Source: Medakamo hakoo (taxonomy: Eukaryota > Chlorophyta > Trebouxiophyceae > Coccomyxaceae). From it: 64,000 nt of DNA. Where the stretch lies: assembly GCA_026636295.1 (NCBI GenBank), contig CP089465.1, positions 186,001-250,000 on the forward strand. Direction: 5' to 3'. Below the pieces are notes generated by a model. The model was given only the letters and a program-made list of their open reading frames with translations, was not told where the DNA came from and made no database searches. Position 1 is the first letter of the stretch. Every line of letters begins with the position of its first letter. The position numbers and the translations under genes are program-made. This document shows, one piece after another, positions 41,283 to 52,546 of this stretch.

Positions 41283-42749
41283 ATGGGCGACGAGCCCGCA
41301 CCCCGGAGGTGGACGGACAGCGGCCTGGTGAGTCGAGGGAGGGGGTGGGCCGCGTGTTTTCTCCTCTCTCCCTGTGACGCCGCGCTTTGAACTCACGTTT
41401 CCCAATGTCTCCCTGACACGCTTCCAAACACACAGGCCGCCGCCGCCGCCCAGCGCGCCAGTTCGGCGGACTGGCTGTCGCGCATGGAAGCCGCTCTGGA
41501 CGCGGCGTCGGCCGAAGTGTCCCGCCTGTCGGCCGCCAGCGGCGGGCGCGGCGGGAGCGAAGCGGCCGCGCCGCCGCCGCCGCCGCCTGCCCAACCAGCG
41601 ACAGGCGGGGGCGCGAGCGGCGGCGGTGGCCCGCGCCTCGCCGACCTGCTGTCCCCGCCGCGCGCGCGCCGCCCCTCGCACTGGTCTCAGTGGTCGCCCG
41701 CGCCCAGCTCGTCGTCGTCGCCGCCGTCTTCGTCGCCGGCGGCGCCGTCGTCGGCGGCGTCGCTGCCGAGCCCCGGGCTGGCCGGGCCGATGGACGCCGG
41801 CTGGGCCTCTGGAGGCGACGAGGCCGGGGTCGTCGGGGCGGAGGACGACGACGTCGACGGCGCCGCCCCGCCGCCCGACCCGGCGGCTTTTTCCGCGGCC
41901 CTGGATCGCTTGCGCGCCCGGCGGATAGCGGTCTGGGCGGTCTGGGTGGCGGGGATGCCAGACGAAGGGCAGGGAAGCGGGAGGGAGGCCGTCGCGCCGG
42001 TCGTGGCGGTAGTGCCCGCGCCTCCAGCCCTGCAGCCACCGCGGCGGCCTGCGCCGTCTGCGCCGCCCGCCGCCTCCCCGCCCCCGTCCCGCCCGCCACG
42101 CCAGCCGTACCTGCGCCGGAAGTCGGTGGCCCTGCCGCTGGCCAGCCCGGCCAAACAGGATTGGAGCGCCGTCCAGAGCCGGACGGACTCGGGGCGGCGC
42201 GCGGCCGCGGCCGGGGCGGCAGACCAGGGCGGCCGGCCGCATCACCACGCCCCCTCCCACCCGCTCCCGCCTCCCTCCCCGCCGCGGAAGCCCTGGGGCG
42301 CCGGCGCCGGCGCCAACCCTCTGCCCTCCGCCCTGACCCGGCGCATCAACCCGGACATGTCCCTGCCGCCGTCGCCGCTGCGGGGGAGGGGTGGCGCCGG
42401 GTCTCCGCGCCGGCCGCGCCTCCCGCCGCCGCCGCCGGTGGCGAGCGGTGCGGCGCCGCACGCCCGCCGCCCGGCCGCCGCGCCGACGGGGAGCTGGCCG
42501 GCCGTCACGACCAGCACCAGCACCACCGGCAGGGTGGTCGTCGCGTACGGCGAGCCGCCGCCGGCGGCGGCGGCGGCGCAGCAGGTGCGGTGGCCGGCGG
42601 GTGCGGCCGCCACGACCGCCACCGCCACCGCCACCGTTCCAGGCGTGTCTGAGGACGGCGGCCCATTGGATGACGTCCTCTCCCGCGTGTCCGACCTGCT
42701 AGGGCGCGTGAATGGCATCCTGGCCAGCGAGAGCGGTCGGGTCTTGTAA
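41283..42749 (+). CDS. Hypothetical Pro/Ala/Ser-rich protein
   Basis: Two exons, 41283-41327 and 41436-42749 (phase 0), encode 452 residues. The first ~55 residues (SSADWLSRMEAALDAASAEVSRL) and the last ~25 (DDVLSRVSDLLGRVNGILAS) are short amphipathic helices. The middle is disordered, with polyproline, Ser runs and an acidic patch. Helix-at-both-ends architecture suggests a scaffold or microtubule-associated protein, but no domain is recognised, so this is only a guess. Splice junctions are good (CTG|GTGAGT and ACACAG|GCC). Confidence 0.6.
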
Positions 42750-42881
42750 AAAAGGGGAGAAAACGAAAGCAGTGTCGGCGCGGGGTTGGCTTCATTCCTC
42801 TCTTGCCGCGCGGCCGCGGCGGGCGCGGCGCGTGTCTCTGTCCCTCAGCGCGGGGGCTCTGTCCCTTCAACCGCACGCACG

Positions 42882-45702
42882 ATGGCGGCCTCACCGCCGC
42901 CAGCTGTCGGCGACGAGCCTGCGCCCCCACCCCGCCCCCGGGCCCAGCTGGGCGGCGGCGACGACGGGTAAGTTTGGTGGGAGCAGACGAGCGTGGCGCC
43001 CATGCGTTTCCTGTGCCGCCCGTGTGCACCGCCTTCCCGCCGCTCTCACTCCAAGCCCCCGCCACGGCTGGGTGGGTGCTGGATCAGACCTTCCGCTCGC
43101 GGCCTCCGATTGCCACGCCCCATCACTCACACGCCCTCAAAACCCGGACACAAACACACCAGCCCCGCGCTCTCCCTGTCTGCGTCGTCCGACTCGGAAG
43201 CCGCCGCCGCGGAAGCCGCGGCCACGGCCGAAGCCCGCAACGGCACGGCGCGCGGTCAGCGACGTCCTCGCCCACCCTCGGACGGCGGTGAGGGTGAGCG
43301 TCGGCGGTCGCGCTCCCGCTCCCGCTCCCGCTCCCGGTCGCGGTCGCGGTCGCGCTCGCCCGCCCGCCGCGGTCGGGGCGCCTTCCGCGCACCCGCCGGC
43401 CTGCTGGATGGCGGCGACCTGCGCGGACGCAGCGGCTCGCCGCGTGGACGTGGGCGGGAGCGCCGGCGGGCCGAGGAAGGCGCGCCCCCACCAATGGACC
43501 CGGCCGCCGCCGCCGCCGCCGCGGCCGGGCGCGGCGCCTACCTCCCGCCGCACAAGGCGGCCGCGCTCCTGGCCGCCGCCGGCGACGCCGGCGACCGGTC
43601 CTCGCCCGCCTTCCAACGCCTGGCCTGGGACGCGCTGCGCAAGTCCATCAACGGCCTCGTCAACAAGGTCAACGCGTCCAACATCAAGCACGTCCTGCCG
43701 GAGCTGTTCTCCGAAAACCTGGTGCGCGGGCGCGGCCTGTTTGCGCGGTCGGTGCTCGCCTCGGCCACCGCCGCGCCGTCCACCCAGGCCCCCGTCCTGG
43801 CCGCCCTGGTCGCGGTCGTCAACACCAAGTTCCCGGAAATCGGCGAAATCGTGCTGGCCCGGACCATTCTGCAGGTCAAACGCGCGTTTGCGGCCTCGGA
43901 CGCGCGCGTCGCGGGCGCGGGCCTCGCCCTGATTGCCCACCTCGTCAACCAGCAGGTGGCCGACCCGGTGCTGGCGCTCGAGCTGCTGATGCTCCTGCTG
44001 GAAACGCCGACGGACGCGTCCGTGACGCTGGCCTGCGGCTTCGCCAAGGCCGTGGGTGCCTTCCTGGCGGACGCCGCCCCCAGGCCCGAAGCCCTGGCGT
44101 TTGACCGGTTCCGGTCGGTCCTGGGCGAGGGCGGCGCGGCCGGCATCTCCCGCCGCACGCAGTTCGTGGTGGAAGCCCTGTTTGCGGCCCGGCGCCGCGG
44201 CTACGCGCCTGCCGAGCTGGCGGACGGCCGCAGTGGTGGCGGCGGGCGCGGGCGCGGGCGCGGCGGGTACGGCCGTGGCCCGCCCCCGCCGCCGCCGCCG
44301 CCGCCGCCGCCGCCCGTCCCGCCGGCGCTCGACCTGGTGGAAGTGGAAGACCAAATCACGCACGCCGCGTCTTTGGAGGAGCCGGGCGACCCCGACTTGG
44401 CGGCGGACGTCTTTGAGGTTGACCCGGACTTTGAGAAGCACGAAGCCGAGTACGCGGCCATTCGGCGCGAGATCCTGGGCGACGACGACGAGGACAGCGG
44501 GAGCGACGGGTCGAGCGACGGGTCGGCCGACGCGTCATCTTCGGACGACGACGACGGCGGCGCCCCGCCCGCCGCCGCCGCCGCAACGACCGCCGGCCCC
44601 GCCCCCGCCGCGGGCGGGCCCATCGCCGACGCCACGGGCGCGGACGCCGTCAACCTGCGCCGGACGATCTACCTGACCATCATGTCCGCCCTGGACTTTG
44701 AGGAGGCGGGGCACAAGCTGCTGAAGATCGCGCTGCCGCCGGGGGGGGAGATTGAGGTCGTCACCATGCTGCTGGAGTGCTGCGCCCAGGAAAAGACGTA
44801 CCTGCGCTTCTACGGCCTGCTGGCCGGCCGGTTCTGCGCCCTGGACCCGCGCAAGTGGGGCGCCCTGTTCGAGGACTGCTTCGTCCGCCAGTATGGGCTC
44901 ATCCACCGCCTGGAGACGAACAAGCTGCGCAACACGGCCCGCCTGTACGGCCACCTGCTGTCGACCGACGCCATTTCCTGGGGCGTCCTGTCCTGCGTGC
45001 GGCTGACGGAGGATGACACGACGTCGTCCTCCCGCATCTTCGTCAAAGTCCTGTTCCAGGACCTGGCGGAAGCGATGGGCCTGGCCGCCCTGGTGTCGCG
45101 CCTGGACGACCCGGCCGCCAAGGCGACGTGGGCGGCCGGCCTCTTCCCCACCGACGCGGCCCGGCACCTGCGCTTCGCCATCAACTTCTTCACGTCCTGT
45201 GGTCTGGGCGCCCTGACGGACGGCGCGCGCGAAGAGTTGAAGGCCTTGCCGGCCAAACTGGCGGCGGCGCGCGAGGCGGAGGCCGCGGCGCTCGCGGCGC
45301 AGGCTGCCAAGGACCGCGCGGCAGCACGGGCGGCCAAGAAACGGCGGCGCCGGCGGCGCGGGGGCTCGACCTCCTCCTCCTCCTCGTCCTCGTCATCCGA
45401 CAGCGACAGCGACACGTCCACGTCGACTTCCTCCTCTTCCTCCTCTTCCTCCTCTTCGTCGTCGTCGGACTCGGATTCAGACGACGGCAGCCGCGGCCGG
45501 CGGCGGCGACGTGGCGGCAGCCGGCGTGGCCGGTCTCGCTCCCGCAGCCGTGGGCGCGACCGCCGTGGGCGGAGCGCGGACAAGAAGCCTGACCTGCCAC
45601 CACCACCGCCACGGTCCGGCCCGCCCTCCTCGCCGGAGGAGGGCGAGGAGGGCGCGGCGGTGGAAGACAACGGCGAGCCTGGTGGTGGTGGCGGTGGCGA
45701 GC

Positions 45703-45736
<34 letters not shown>

Positions 45737-45932
45737 GCCGCCGCCCTCCCCACCCCGCCGCCGGTCCTACGACCGGCGCGACAGCCGCTCCCGCTCCCGC
45801 TCCCGCTCCCGCGAGCGCGGCCGGCGCGGCGACGACGACGGCGACCGCACCCGCACCCGCCGTCGCGAGCGGTCGCCGCCCTCCCGCTCGCGCAGCCGGT
45901 CCCGGGACGCCCGCCGCGCCCGCCGGGGGTGA
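42882..45932 (+). CDS. CWC22: Pre-mRNA splicing factor CWC22 (nucampholin)
   Basis: Two exons, 42882-42967 and 43163-45932 (phase 2), encode 951 residues. CWC22 binds eIF4A3 and escorts it to the spliceosome so that exon-junction complexes are deposited. The MIF4G domain spans about residues 180-380 (ALRKSINGLVNKVNASNIKHV). The MA3 domain spans about 520-640 (NLRRTIYLTIMSALDFEEAGHKLL, then LLECCAQEKTYLRFYGLLAGRF and QYGLIHRLETNKLRN). Both are strongly conserved. Arg/Ser repeats occur before the MIF4G domain and throughout the last 200 residues, together with poly-Ser and poly-Asp tracts, as in plant and animal homologues. The location is nuclear. In an intron-dense genome this gene should be essential. 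Confidence 0.95.
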
Positions 45933-45942
45933 TGAGCGTGCA

Positions 45943-45965
45943 GGGGGGGGGGGGGGGGGGGGGGG
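45943..45965. repeat. 23-base G homopolymer in a convergent 3' spacer
   Basis: An uninterrupted G run lies 10 bases after the CWC22 stop codon and 122 bases beyond the argininosuccinate synthase stop. It would be transcribed as poly-G in the CWC22 3' UTR. Confidence 0.85.
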
Positions 45966-46087
45966 AGAACGAGCATGTGCTGTGTCACGGACGCTTGCTT
46001 TGTCTTTGTTGCTCTCACTCGAAACACGCCCGCGCCCCCACCCCCCCACCCCCCCCAACCCCCTCATTCCATCCACCACCCCCCTCC

Positions 46088-47434
46088 TCATTTCTTGACT
46101 TGCGTCCCGCGCACCCCGCCCAGCGTCCGCAGCCGCAGCGCCTGCAGCTTGATGAACCCGGCCGCGTCCGCCTGGTCGTACGCGCCGCCGTCGTCCTCGA
46201 ACGACGCGATCGTCGCGTTGTACAGCGACTTGCCGGGCGCCTTGCGGCCGACCGGGTACGCGCCGCCCTTGTACAGCTTCAGCCGGGCCGTCCCGGTCAC
46301 GTGCTTCTGCGTCGCGTCGATGGCGGCCTGCAGCGCCTCCCGCTCGGGGGAAAACCAGAAGCCGTTGTACACCAGTTCCGCGTACCGGGGCATGAGCTCG
46401 TCCTTGAGGTGGGCCTCCCCCCGGTCCAGGCACAGCGACTCGACCGCGCGGCGCGCGGCCAGCAGCACCGTGCCGCCGGGCGTCTCGTACACGCCGCGCG
46501 ACTTCATGCCCACGAACCGCGATTCCACGATGTCGGCGCGGCCGATGCCGTTGGCGCCGCCCAGGCGGTTGAGCTCGGCCAGCAGGGCGGCGGGCGACAG
46601 GCGCGCGCCGTTGACCGCGACCGGGTCGCCCGCCTCAAACTCGATTTCCACGTATGTCGGCTCGTCCGGCGCCTGCTCCGGCGACACCGACCGCGTGAAC
46701 ATGGACTCCGACGGCTCCACCCACGGGTCTTCCAGCGCGTTGCCCTCGTACGAGATGTGCAGCAGGTTGGCGTCCATGGAGAAGGGCGGCTCGCCGCGCT
46801 TGGACTCGGGCACGGCGATGCCCCGGGACTCGGCGTACGAGATCAGCTTGGACCGGGAGTTGAGGTCCCACTCCCGCCAGGGGGCGATGACCCGGATGTC
46901 GGGCGCCAGGCCGTAGTACCCCAGCTCGAAGCGGACCTGGTCATTGCCCTTGCCCGTCGCGCCGTGGGACACGGCGTCGGCGCCGACCGCGCGCGCGATC
47001 TCGATCTGGCGCTTGGCGATGAGCGGGCGGGCGATGGACGTGCCCAGCAGGTAGACGCCCTCGTACAGGGCGTTGGCCCGGAACATGGGGAAGACGTAGT
47101 CGCGCACAAACTCTTCGCGCAGGTCGTCAATGAAGATTTGGGAGACGCCGGCCGCGGCCGCCTTGGCGCGCGCGGGTTCGAGCTCCTCGCCCTGGCCCAG
47201 GTCCGCGGTGAAGGTCACGACCTCGCACCCGTACTCTTCCTGCAACCACTTCAGGATGACGGACGTGTCCAGGCCGCCGGAGTAGGCCAGGACGACTTTC
47301 TTGACGGGCGCGCCGCCGGCCGTGCGGAGCGTGGCGGACGCGGAGACGGAGCGAGGGCGGAGCGGCGCGGCGGCGGGTGCGGCGACGGCGCGGCGAGCGG
47401 CCGGCCGGCTCGCGCCGGCCGGGTGGCCTGGCAT
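46088..47434 (-). CDS. ASS1/argG: Argininosuccinate synthase, organelle-targeted
   Basis: A single exon of 448 residues from the ATG at 47434. The enzyme joins citrulline and aspartate using ATP in the penultimate step of arginine synthesis. Residues 1-42 are Arg/Ala/Ser/Pro-rich without acidic residues, a typical plastid transit peptide. The mature part starts [15 protein letters not shown], the PP-loop ATP pyrophosphatase motif. Other hallmarks are [28 protein letters not shown] and YETPGGTVL. Full length is as expected for the family. There is no intron. The start codon directly abuts a CA microsatellite, which is therefore part of the 5' UTR. Confidence 0.96.
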   Translation of the reverse strand: MPGHPAGASRPAARRAVAAPAAAPLRPRSVSASATLRTAGGAPVKKVVLAYSGGLDTSVILKWLQEEYGCEVVTFTADLGQGEELEPARAKAAAAGVSQIFIDDLREEFVRDYVFPMFRANALYEGVYLLGTSIARPLIAKRQIEIARAVGADAVSHGATGKGNDQVRFELGYYGLAPDIRVIAPWREWDLNSRSKLISYAESRGIAVPESKRGEPPFSMDANLLHISYEGNALEDPWVEPSESMFTRSVSPEQAPDEPTYVEIEFEAGDPVAVNGARLSPAALLAELNRLGGANGIGRADIVESRFVGMKSRGVYETPGGTVLLAARRAVESLCLDRGEAHLKDELMPRYAELVYNGFWFSPEREALQAAIDATQKHVTGTARLKLYKGGAYPVGRKAPGKSLYNATIASFEDDGGAYDQADAAGFIKLQALRLRTLGGVRGTQVKK

Positions 47435-47459
47435 GTGTGTGTGTGTGTGTGTGTGTGTG
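47434..47459. repeat. (GT)13 / (CA)13 microsatellite at a start codon
   Basis: About thirteen TG units on the plus strand lie immediately 5' of the argininosuccinate synthase ATG; on the RNA they are a CA repeat adjoining the start codon. Confidence 0.85.
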
Positions 47460-48158
47460 AATAAGAGGGGATGGGCTCGTGGGAGTGACGCGTGTGCGCC
47501 CCTCCCTCTCCCCAGGCGAGGGGGTGTGGGGCCGAGGGCGCGGTTTGTGGTGGTTGCCCGCGGCTAGGGCGGACGGGCTGCGCAGTTTGGAAGAGAGCAG
47601 CGCGGTGGAAAGGGCGCGGCTGCCCCGTCCTTCAATCCAACGTCACACAGCTGCAATCTGTGAGGCTGTCTACTCTCGCTAGTACGCGTGCGGTGAAGAA
47701 AGGGGAGCGCCGGGCGTGCGCACGGCGGTGCGACAGGGCGCCGTGCCGATTGTGCGGGCCGCCGCCCCGACAGGGCGGCCAGAAGGTCGGGTCGCCGCGG
47801 GCAATTGTCCGAGGCTCCGCCTTCCCCACGCATTCAAGAGCACCATGCGTGCAACGCACCTGCGGTCAGGGCCTGCATTGGGCGGAGGCGGAAGGGTGGG
47901 CGCGGCTGTCTCTCCGACACGAAAAAAAAACAAGGCAGTGGAGGGACGGCAACCTTCGCTCTCGCGCGCGCTCCTCCTCGCGCTTGCCATTCCTCATTTT
48001 TCCATCCCCATCCGGGCGGAGTTTTGAAGGGCGGCGCCCACGACGCTGCTCCCGCCCGTAGAGCGCACTCAGCCCTCTCTCTCCCTGCGCGCCGCATTCC
48101 CCCCCGGCTCCGGCGCACTCGTCGCCGGAAGAGAAAGACAAACACGCCATCCAAAAAA
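47460..48158. promoter_or_regulatory. Divergent intergenic region between ASS and Miro
   Basis: About 700 bp carry the promoters of two divergent genes. The composition is mixed, with a short A-run near 47922. No tRNA, ORF with coding character or TATA box was identified. Confidence 0.45.
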
Positions 48159-51128
48159 ATGCCCGCCCCACCCCCGTCCAAACCCCTGGTCACCGTCGCC
48201 GTCGTCGGCGACCCGGGCGTGGGCAAGACCTGCCTGATCACGGCTGCCGCCGCCGAAGCTTTCGCGGACCGGCCGCCGCCGACCCTGCCGCCGACACGGC
48301 TGCCCGCCGACGCGACGCCGGAGGGCGTGCCGCTGTTGCTGGTCGACACGTCCGCGAGAGAGGAGGACAGGCCGGCGCGGGAAGCCGCCCTGCGGGCAGC
48401 TGATGTCGTCGTCGTCGCCTTTGATGCCTGTGAGTTGGGATGGCGGGGAAAGCAGGGCGTGGGGAGGGCGACGGCCGGGGCGTCTTTCCTCCTGCCCGCC
48501 CGCAGCGCATTGAAACTCGACGCCGGTTGTTTGGACGGCCCGTGCGCACCGGGCAACGCGACCGCATGGTCGCGCCGCCCAGCCAGCAGCGTGCTGCGTG
48601 CATGGCGCCACCCGCCGGGAAAGGTTGAGGTCGTGATGGAGACCGTCGAGAGGGCGGCAGGGCGCGGTCAGAGCCCTCGCCCGTGCTCCGCGGCCCGCCG
48701 CGCCGCCGCCCCGCGCCTGCTCGCCGCCTGCCCCTCCCAGCGGACACCTCCCCCACCCCGCCTCCCCATCCCCATCCCCCCCCCTCCAAAAAACGCGACA
48801 GCCCGCCCCGCCACCCTGGACCGCGTCGCCTCCCACTGGATGCCTGAACTGGCGCGCGCCGGCGCGGGCGGCAAGCCCGTCATCCTCGTCGGCTGCAAGA
48901 GCGACCTCAAACCGCCGCCGCCGCCCGCGGGGGGCGCGGCCAACGGCTCCCAGTCGGCGTCCGCGCAAGCCGCCGCCGCGGCCTCGCTCCAAGCCCTGGT
49001 CGTCCCTGTCATGGCCCGCTTCAAGTCCATCGAGACCTGCCTGGAGTGCAGCGCGGCCCGCCTGGTGTACGTCGGCGAAGTGTTCTACTACTCGCTCAAG
49101 GCCGTCCTCCACCCGACCGGCCCGCTGTTCGACCCGGCCGCGGCGGGGGGGCAGGGCGCCCTGCGCCCGCGGTGCATCAAAGCCCTGAAGCGCATCTTCG
49201 TCGCGTGCGACGCCGACGGCGACGGCGCCCTGAACGACGCCGAGCTGAACGCGTTCCAGATCCGCTGCTTCGCGGCGCCGCTGGCGCCGGAGGAGCTCGC
49301 GGGCGTGAAAGCGGTCGTCGCCGACAAGATGCCGGCGGGCGTCTCCGCCGCCGGCCTGACGCTGCCCGGCTTCCTCTTCCTGCACGCCCTGTTCATTGAG
49401 CGCGGGCGCCTGGAAACCACGTGGGCCGTGCTGCGCACGTTCGGGTACGGCCCGGACCTGGCGCTGGACGGCCGGGCGTTGGCCGCGGCCGACGCGGTCG
49501 TGGCCGCGGCCCGGCCCCCGCCGCCCTCGTCGTCCGCCTCCGCGTCCGCCGCCGCCCCGTTCGACAAGACCCCGCTCCTCACGCCCGCGGGCGAAGCCTT
49601 CTTTGGGGCCGCCTTCGACCGGGCGGACCGGGACCGGGACGGCGAGCTGAGCCCGGCGGAAGCGGACGACTTGTTCAGCACCGCGCCCGACGGCGGGGCG
49701 GGCGCCGACCCGGCGTGGGCCGGCCTGCTCGCGTCCGCCGGGCCGGGCGGCGGCCTGTCCCGCGCCGGCTTCATCGCCCGGTGGGCGGCGCTGGCCAGCA
49801 CGGACCCGCACAAGGCCCTGGCGGGCGCGCTGTACATGGGCTACGACGAAGCGCAGGCGGCGAAATGTGGCGGGAGCGGCGGCGACGGTGGTGGCGGCGG
49901 AGAGGGCGGCGACGCGGCGGCCGCTGCCGCGCCGCCGCCGCCGCCGCCCGCCCTCTCCTCCGCGCCCGGCGCCGCCTTGCTCACCGTGTCCAAGTCACGG
50001 AAAGCCGAACGCAAAGCCGCGGCTGCGGCCGCCGCCGCCGCCGCCCGGGCGGAAGCCGCGGCGGCCCGGGCGGCGGAGCGGGCAAGGGACGCGGCGCGCG
50101 CCGCGTCCGCGGCTGGGGACGCGGGCGGCAGCGCCGCCCCGCCGCCGCCGCGCCCGCCGTCCAGCCCGCCCGCCGCGCCGCCTCCGCCGCCCGCCGTCGT
50201 CCACCCGGCCGAGCCCTTGCGCCCGCTGCTGCACGCCCTCGTCTTTGGCCCGGCCAGCCCGGCCAAGGCGGCGCTGGTGGCCGGCGTGGTGGGCGGCGCC
50301 GGCGGCGTGACGCCCCCCGCGGCCGGCGCGCCGCGCTGCCCGGGCGCGCCTGGACCCTCCGCCGTCGGCCGCCTGTCCCTGCCCGTGCCCGGCGGGGGGC
50401 CGCCCGCGCCCGTCACGCTGGTCACGACGAGCGTGGACGGCGTGGAAGCGGAGGACGGGGTTTTAGGGCCGCCGCCACCGCCGCCGCCGCCGCCGCCGCC
50501 TGCGGCCGAGGCCGAGGCGGGTGGCGGGAGCGGCGGCGCGCCCGCGCCGACCAAGCCGCCCGCCCTGCCGCCGCCGCCGCCTTCCAAACCCTCCGCCACC
50601 ACCGCCGCCGCCACCCCGCCGTCCCTCCACCCCGCCCTAGCCCGGGCGGACGTCGCGGCCTTCGTCTTCGACTCGTCCGACCCGGAATCCTTCAAAGCGG
50701 CCGCGGCGCTGCTCCTGCGCGCGGCCGCGGCGGCGGGCCCGTCGCTGCCGTGCGTCCTGGTCGCCGCCCGGGACGAGGCCGGCATGCCGCCCGCTTTGGA
50801 GGCGGAAGCCGCTGCCACGTGCGCGTCCTTGGGCCTGCGCCTGCCCGTGCCTGTGTCCGGGACCGTCCCAGGCGACGCGGGGAGGGCGTATGCTGCTTTG
50901 GTCTCTGCCGCGCGCGGCACCGCACCGGGCGCCATCCCGCTCACGCCCGCCTTGCGCGCGGCCGAAGCGCGGGCGGCGGCCCTGCGGCGGACCGTGCTGG
51001 CGGCGGCAGCGGCGGCGGCGGCTGTTGTGGTGGTGTGGGCGGGCGTGCGGTGGGCGAAAGGCGGCAGCGAGGGAAGTGGCGGGAGTGGTGGCGGTGGTGC
51101 GAGTGGGGGTGGTGCGCCCGCAAAGTGA
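48159..51128 (+). CDS. MIRO: Mitochondrial Rho GTPase (Miro)
   Basis: Two exons, 48159-48429 and 48802-51128 (phase 1), give 865 residues. Miro sits on the mitochondrial outer membrane and controls organelle movement and shape. GTPase domain 1 has the P-loop GDPGVGKT (~17), LVDTS, the GCKSD base motif and ECSA. Two EF hands follow: DADGDGALNDAE at ~226 and DRDRDGELSPAE at ~365, each with its partner ELM helices. GTPase domain 2 is degenerate, with no clean P-loop (FGPASPAKAALV). A C-terminal Ala/Val hydrophobic anchor at ~820-842 is followed by a Gly/Ser tail. The protein is about 200 residues longer than usual because of Ala/Pro/Gly linkers between EF hand 2 and GTPase 2. Confidence 0.93.
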   Translation: MPAPPPSKPLVTVAVVGDPGVGKTCLITAAAAEAFADRPPPTLPPTRLPADATPEGVPLLLVDTSAREEDRPAREAALRAADVVVVAFDACELGWRGKQGVGRATAGASFLLPARSALKLDAGCLDGPCAPGNATAWSRRPASSVLRAWRHPPGKVEVVMETVERAAGRGQSPRPCSAARRAAAPRLLAACPSQRTPPPPRLPIPIPPPPKNATARPATLDRVASHWMPELARAGAGGKPVILVGCKSDLKPPPPPAGGAANGSQSASAQAAAAASLQALVVPVMARFKSIETCLECSAARLVYVGEVFYYSLKAVLHPTGPLFDPAAAGGQGALRPRCIKALKRIFVACDADGDGALNDAELNAFQIRCFAAPLAPEELAGVKAVVADKMPAGVSAAGLTLPGFLFLHALFIERGRLETTWAVLRTFGYGPDLALDGRALAAADAVVAAARPPPPSSSASASAAAPFDKTPLLTPAGEAFFGAAFDRADRDRDGELSPAEADDLFSTAPDGGAGADPAWAGLLASAGPGGGLSRAGFIARWAALASTDPHKALAGALYMGYDEAQAAKCGGSGGDGGGGGEGGDAAAAAAPPPPPPALSSAPGAALLTVSKSRKAERKAAAAAAAAAARAEAAAARAAERARDAARAASAAGDAGGSAAPPPPRPPSSPPAAPPPPPAVVHPAEPLRPLLHALVFGPASPAKAALVAGVVGGAGGVTPPAAGAPRCPGAPGPSAVGRLSLPVPGGGPPAPVTLVTTSVDGVEAEDGVLGPPPPPPPPPPPAAEAEAGGGSGGAPAPTKPPALPPPPPSKPSATTAAATPPSLHPALARADVAAFVFDSSDPESFKAAAALLLRAAAAAGPSLPCVLVAARDEAGMPPALEAEAAATCASLGLRLPVPVSGTVPGDAGRAYAALVSAARGTAPGAIPLTPALRAAEARAAALRRTVLAAAAAAAAVVVVWAGVRWAKGGSEGSGGSGGGGASGGGAPAK

Positions 51129-51550
51129 GTGAGAGAGAGAGAGAGTTTTTTTTACAGGAGAGTTGGAGAGTGTGTGTGTGGCCACACGGGCGTTTTTTAA
51201 TGGCCGGTAAAGAAAAGGAAGAGAGAAAAGCAGGCGCGGCACGATGCAAGTTCGGAGAGGTCCAGCCGCCTGGGTGGATGGGTGTGGGTGGGTGGAGCGT
51301 TGCAACCTTCTGGCGATCCTCTCTTTTTTCAACACGCACGCAAACAAGCAGGGACAGCACCCACGGCCGCCCTCCCCAGAGCACGGGCAGGGGCGTGCCC
51401 TCGGGCGGCGGGCCGTGAGGCCTCCTCCTCCTCTCCCCTCCTTCAAAAAAAAAAAAAACTCGCTACCCCCTCACCCTCATTCACACACACACACACACAC
51501 TCAACGCCACGCACGCACGCACGCGCACGGATGACCAAACGGCAGCTCCT
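51129..51550. other. Convergent intergenic spacer with CA and GT repeats
   Basis: 422 bp between convergent genes hold GA and GT runs at 51131-51143 and 51169-51179, a 13-A run near 51446-51458 and a CA repeat at about 51482-51499. No gene is seen. Confidence 0.5.
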
Positions 51551-52326
51551 TCAGTGCTCGTGCTTCCAGGACACCAGCTTCTCCAGGGTGGCGTCGTCCA
51601 GCTTGGAGCCGACGATGGACTGTGTTTTTTTGAGGGTGGGCAGAGGGGAGGGAGGGCGTGTTGAGGGATGGACATGGAATGGAAGCGGAGAGCGAGCGCC
51701 GAAGAAAAAACTGCCATTTCCCTTCCCTTCCTCATCGTACCTTGAGCTGGGACAGCTCGGCCGCCTTCTGGCCGGCGGCGGCGTGGACGTCGACCTAGAG
51801 AGAAAAACAAAATGCAGGTGGGGGTGAGGGGTGCACGCCGGGTTGAGCCGCGCGACACGGCCTCTTCTTTGTTTCCCCTGCGCCCGCGCCCCACACGCCC
51901 TGTCTCCTCACCTCGTCCGCCTGGGCCTTGACCTTGGACAGCAGCTTGCGCAGCAGGGCCTCCTCGTCCTTCTTAAAGTAGACGTTCTGTTTGGTGGGAG
52001 GCAGTTTGGGAGCGTTCGGAGAGGACAGGGATGCGGGTGAGCGCGAATCGAATGCGGCGCCGGCGCGGGGGGTAGGGACACGGCTTTTCTCATGACACTT
52101 TCACAGGCGCATGGTGCGAGGTGCGAGGAACCCGCCCGCACGATTGCCAAGGTCAGGCGCGACACCTGCAGCGAGCCTTCCGCGTCCAATTCGCCCTCAC
52201 CTCGGCCGCTTTCTCGCGAGGGTCAAACGCGGTGCCCGTGACGGCGGTGCGGGAGGAGCCCGCCCACGCGCCGGCCAGGCGCGGGGCCAGCGTGTTGGAG
52301 GAGGAGCGGGCGACGCGGGCGAGCAT
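51551..52326 (-). CDS. Mitochondrial F1-ATPase inhibitor (IF1 family)
   Basis: Four exons, 52326-52201, 51986-51912, 51794-51741 and 51619-51551, all phase 0, encode 108 residues. IF1 blocks ATP hydrolysis by F1 when the proton gradient collapses. Residues 1-32 (MLARVARSSSNTLAPRLAG) form a mitochondrial presequence. The inhibitory segment reads FDPREKAAENVYFKKDEEALLRKLL, matching the E-x-x-Y/F-x-K/R-x-x-E-x-x-L pattern of plant IF1-like proteins; the remaining sequence is charged helix suited to the dimerising coil. The C-terminus ends SWKHEH. The gene is too finely split for any single long frame to reveal it. All junctions keep frame and use clear GT/AG sites. Confidence 0.85.
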
Positions 52327-52546
52327 CGTAAGGGACGCAGAGAGAGAGCGTGGTCTGGGAAAGCCGGAAAAACGGAAACACAGCACTGCCGAGCGGGCAG
52401 CCGGGCTTGCAGTCGTGCAAACAAAAAACGCGGTTGCGAGCGCCGCCGGGCTTTTTCCGCATCGCCGCCTGCCATCTGGACACCCTCCGTCTGGCTTGAA
52501 ACCCCGCACCCAGGCGCTCCAGGCGCCTAAAAACGCAGCACGATCG

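Noticed and set aside
42993-43162. Upstream extension of the CWC22 frame before 43163
   Set aside because: It is better explained as intron: a GTAAGT donor at 42968 and a CAG at 43160-43162 join a short first exon in frame.
45300-45930. Arg/Ser-repeat region as a separate SR protein gene
   Set aside because: It is in frame with the CWC22 MIF4G and MA3 domains, and RS tails are normal for this family.
46088-47434. Bacterial origin of the intronless argininosuccinate synthase
   Set aside because: A transit-like presequence, host-like codon use and eukaryotic neighbours make an ordinary nuclear gene more likely; nothing in the sequence shows recent transfer.
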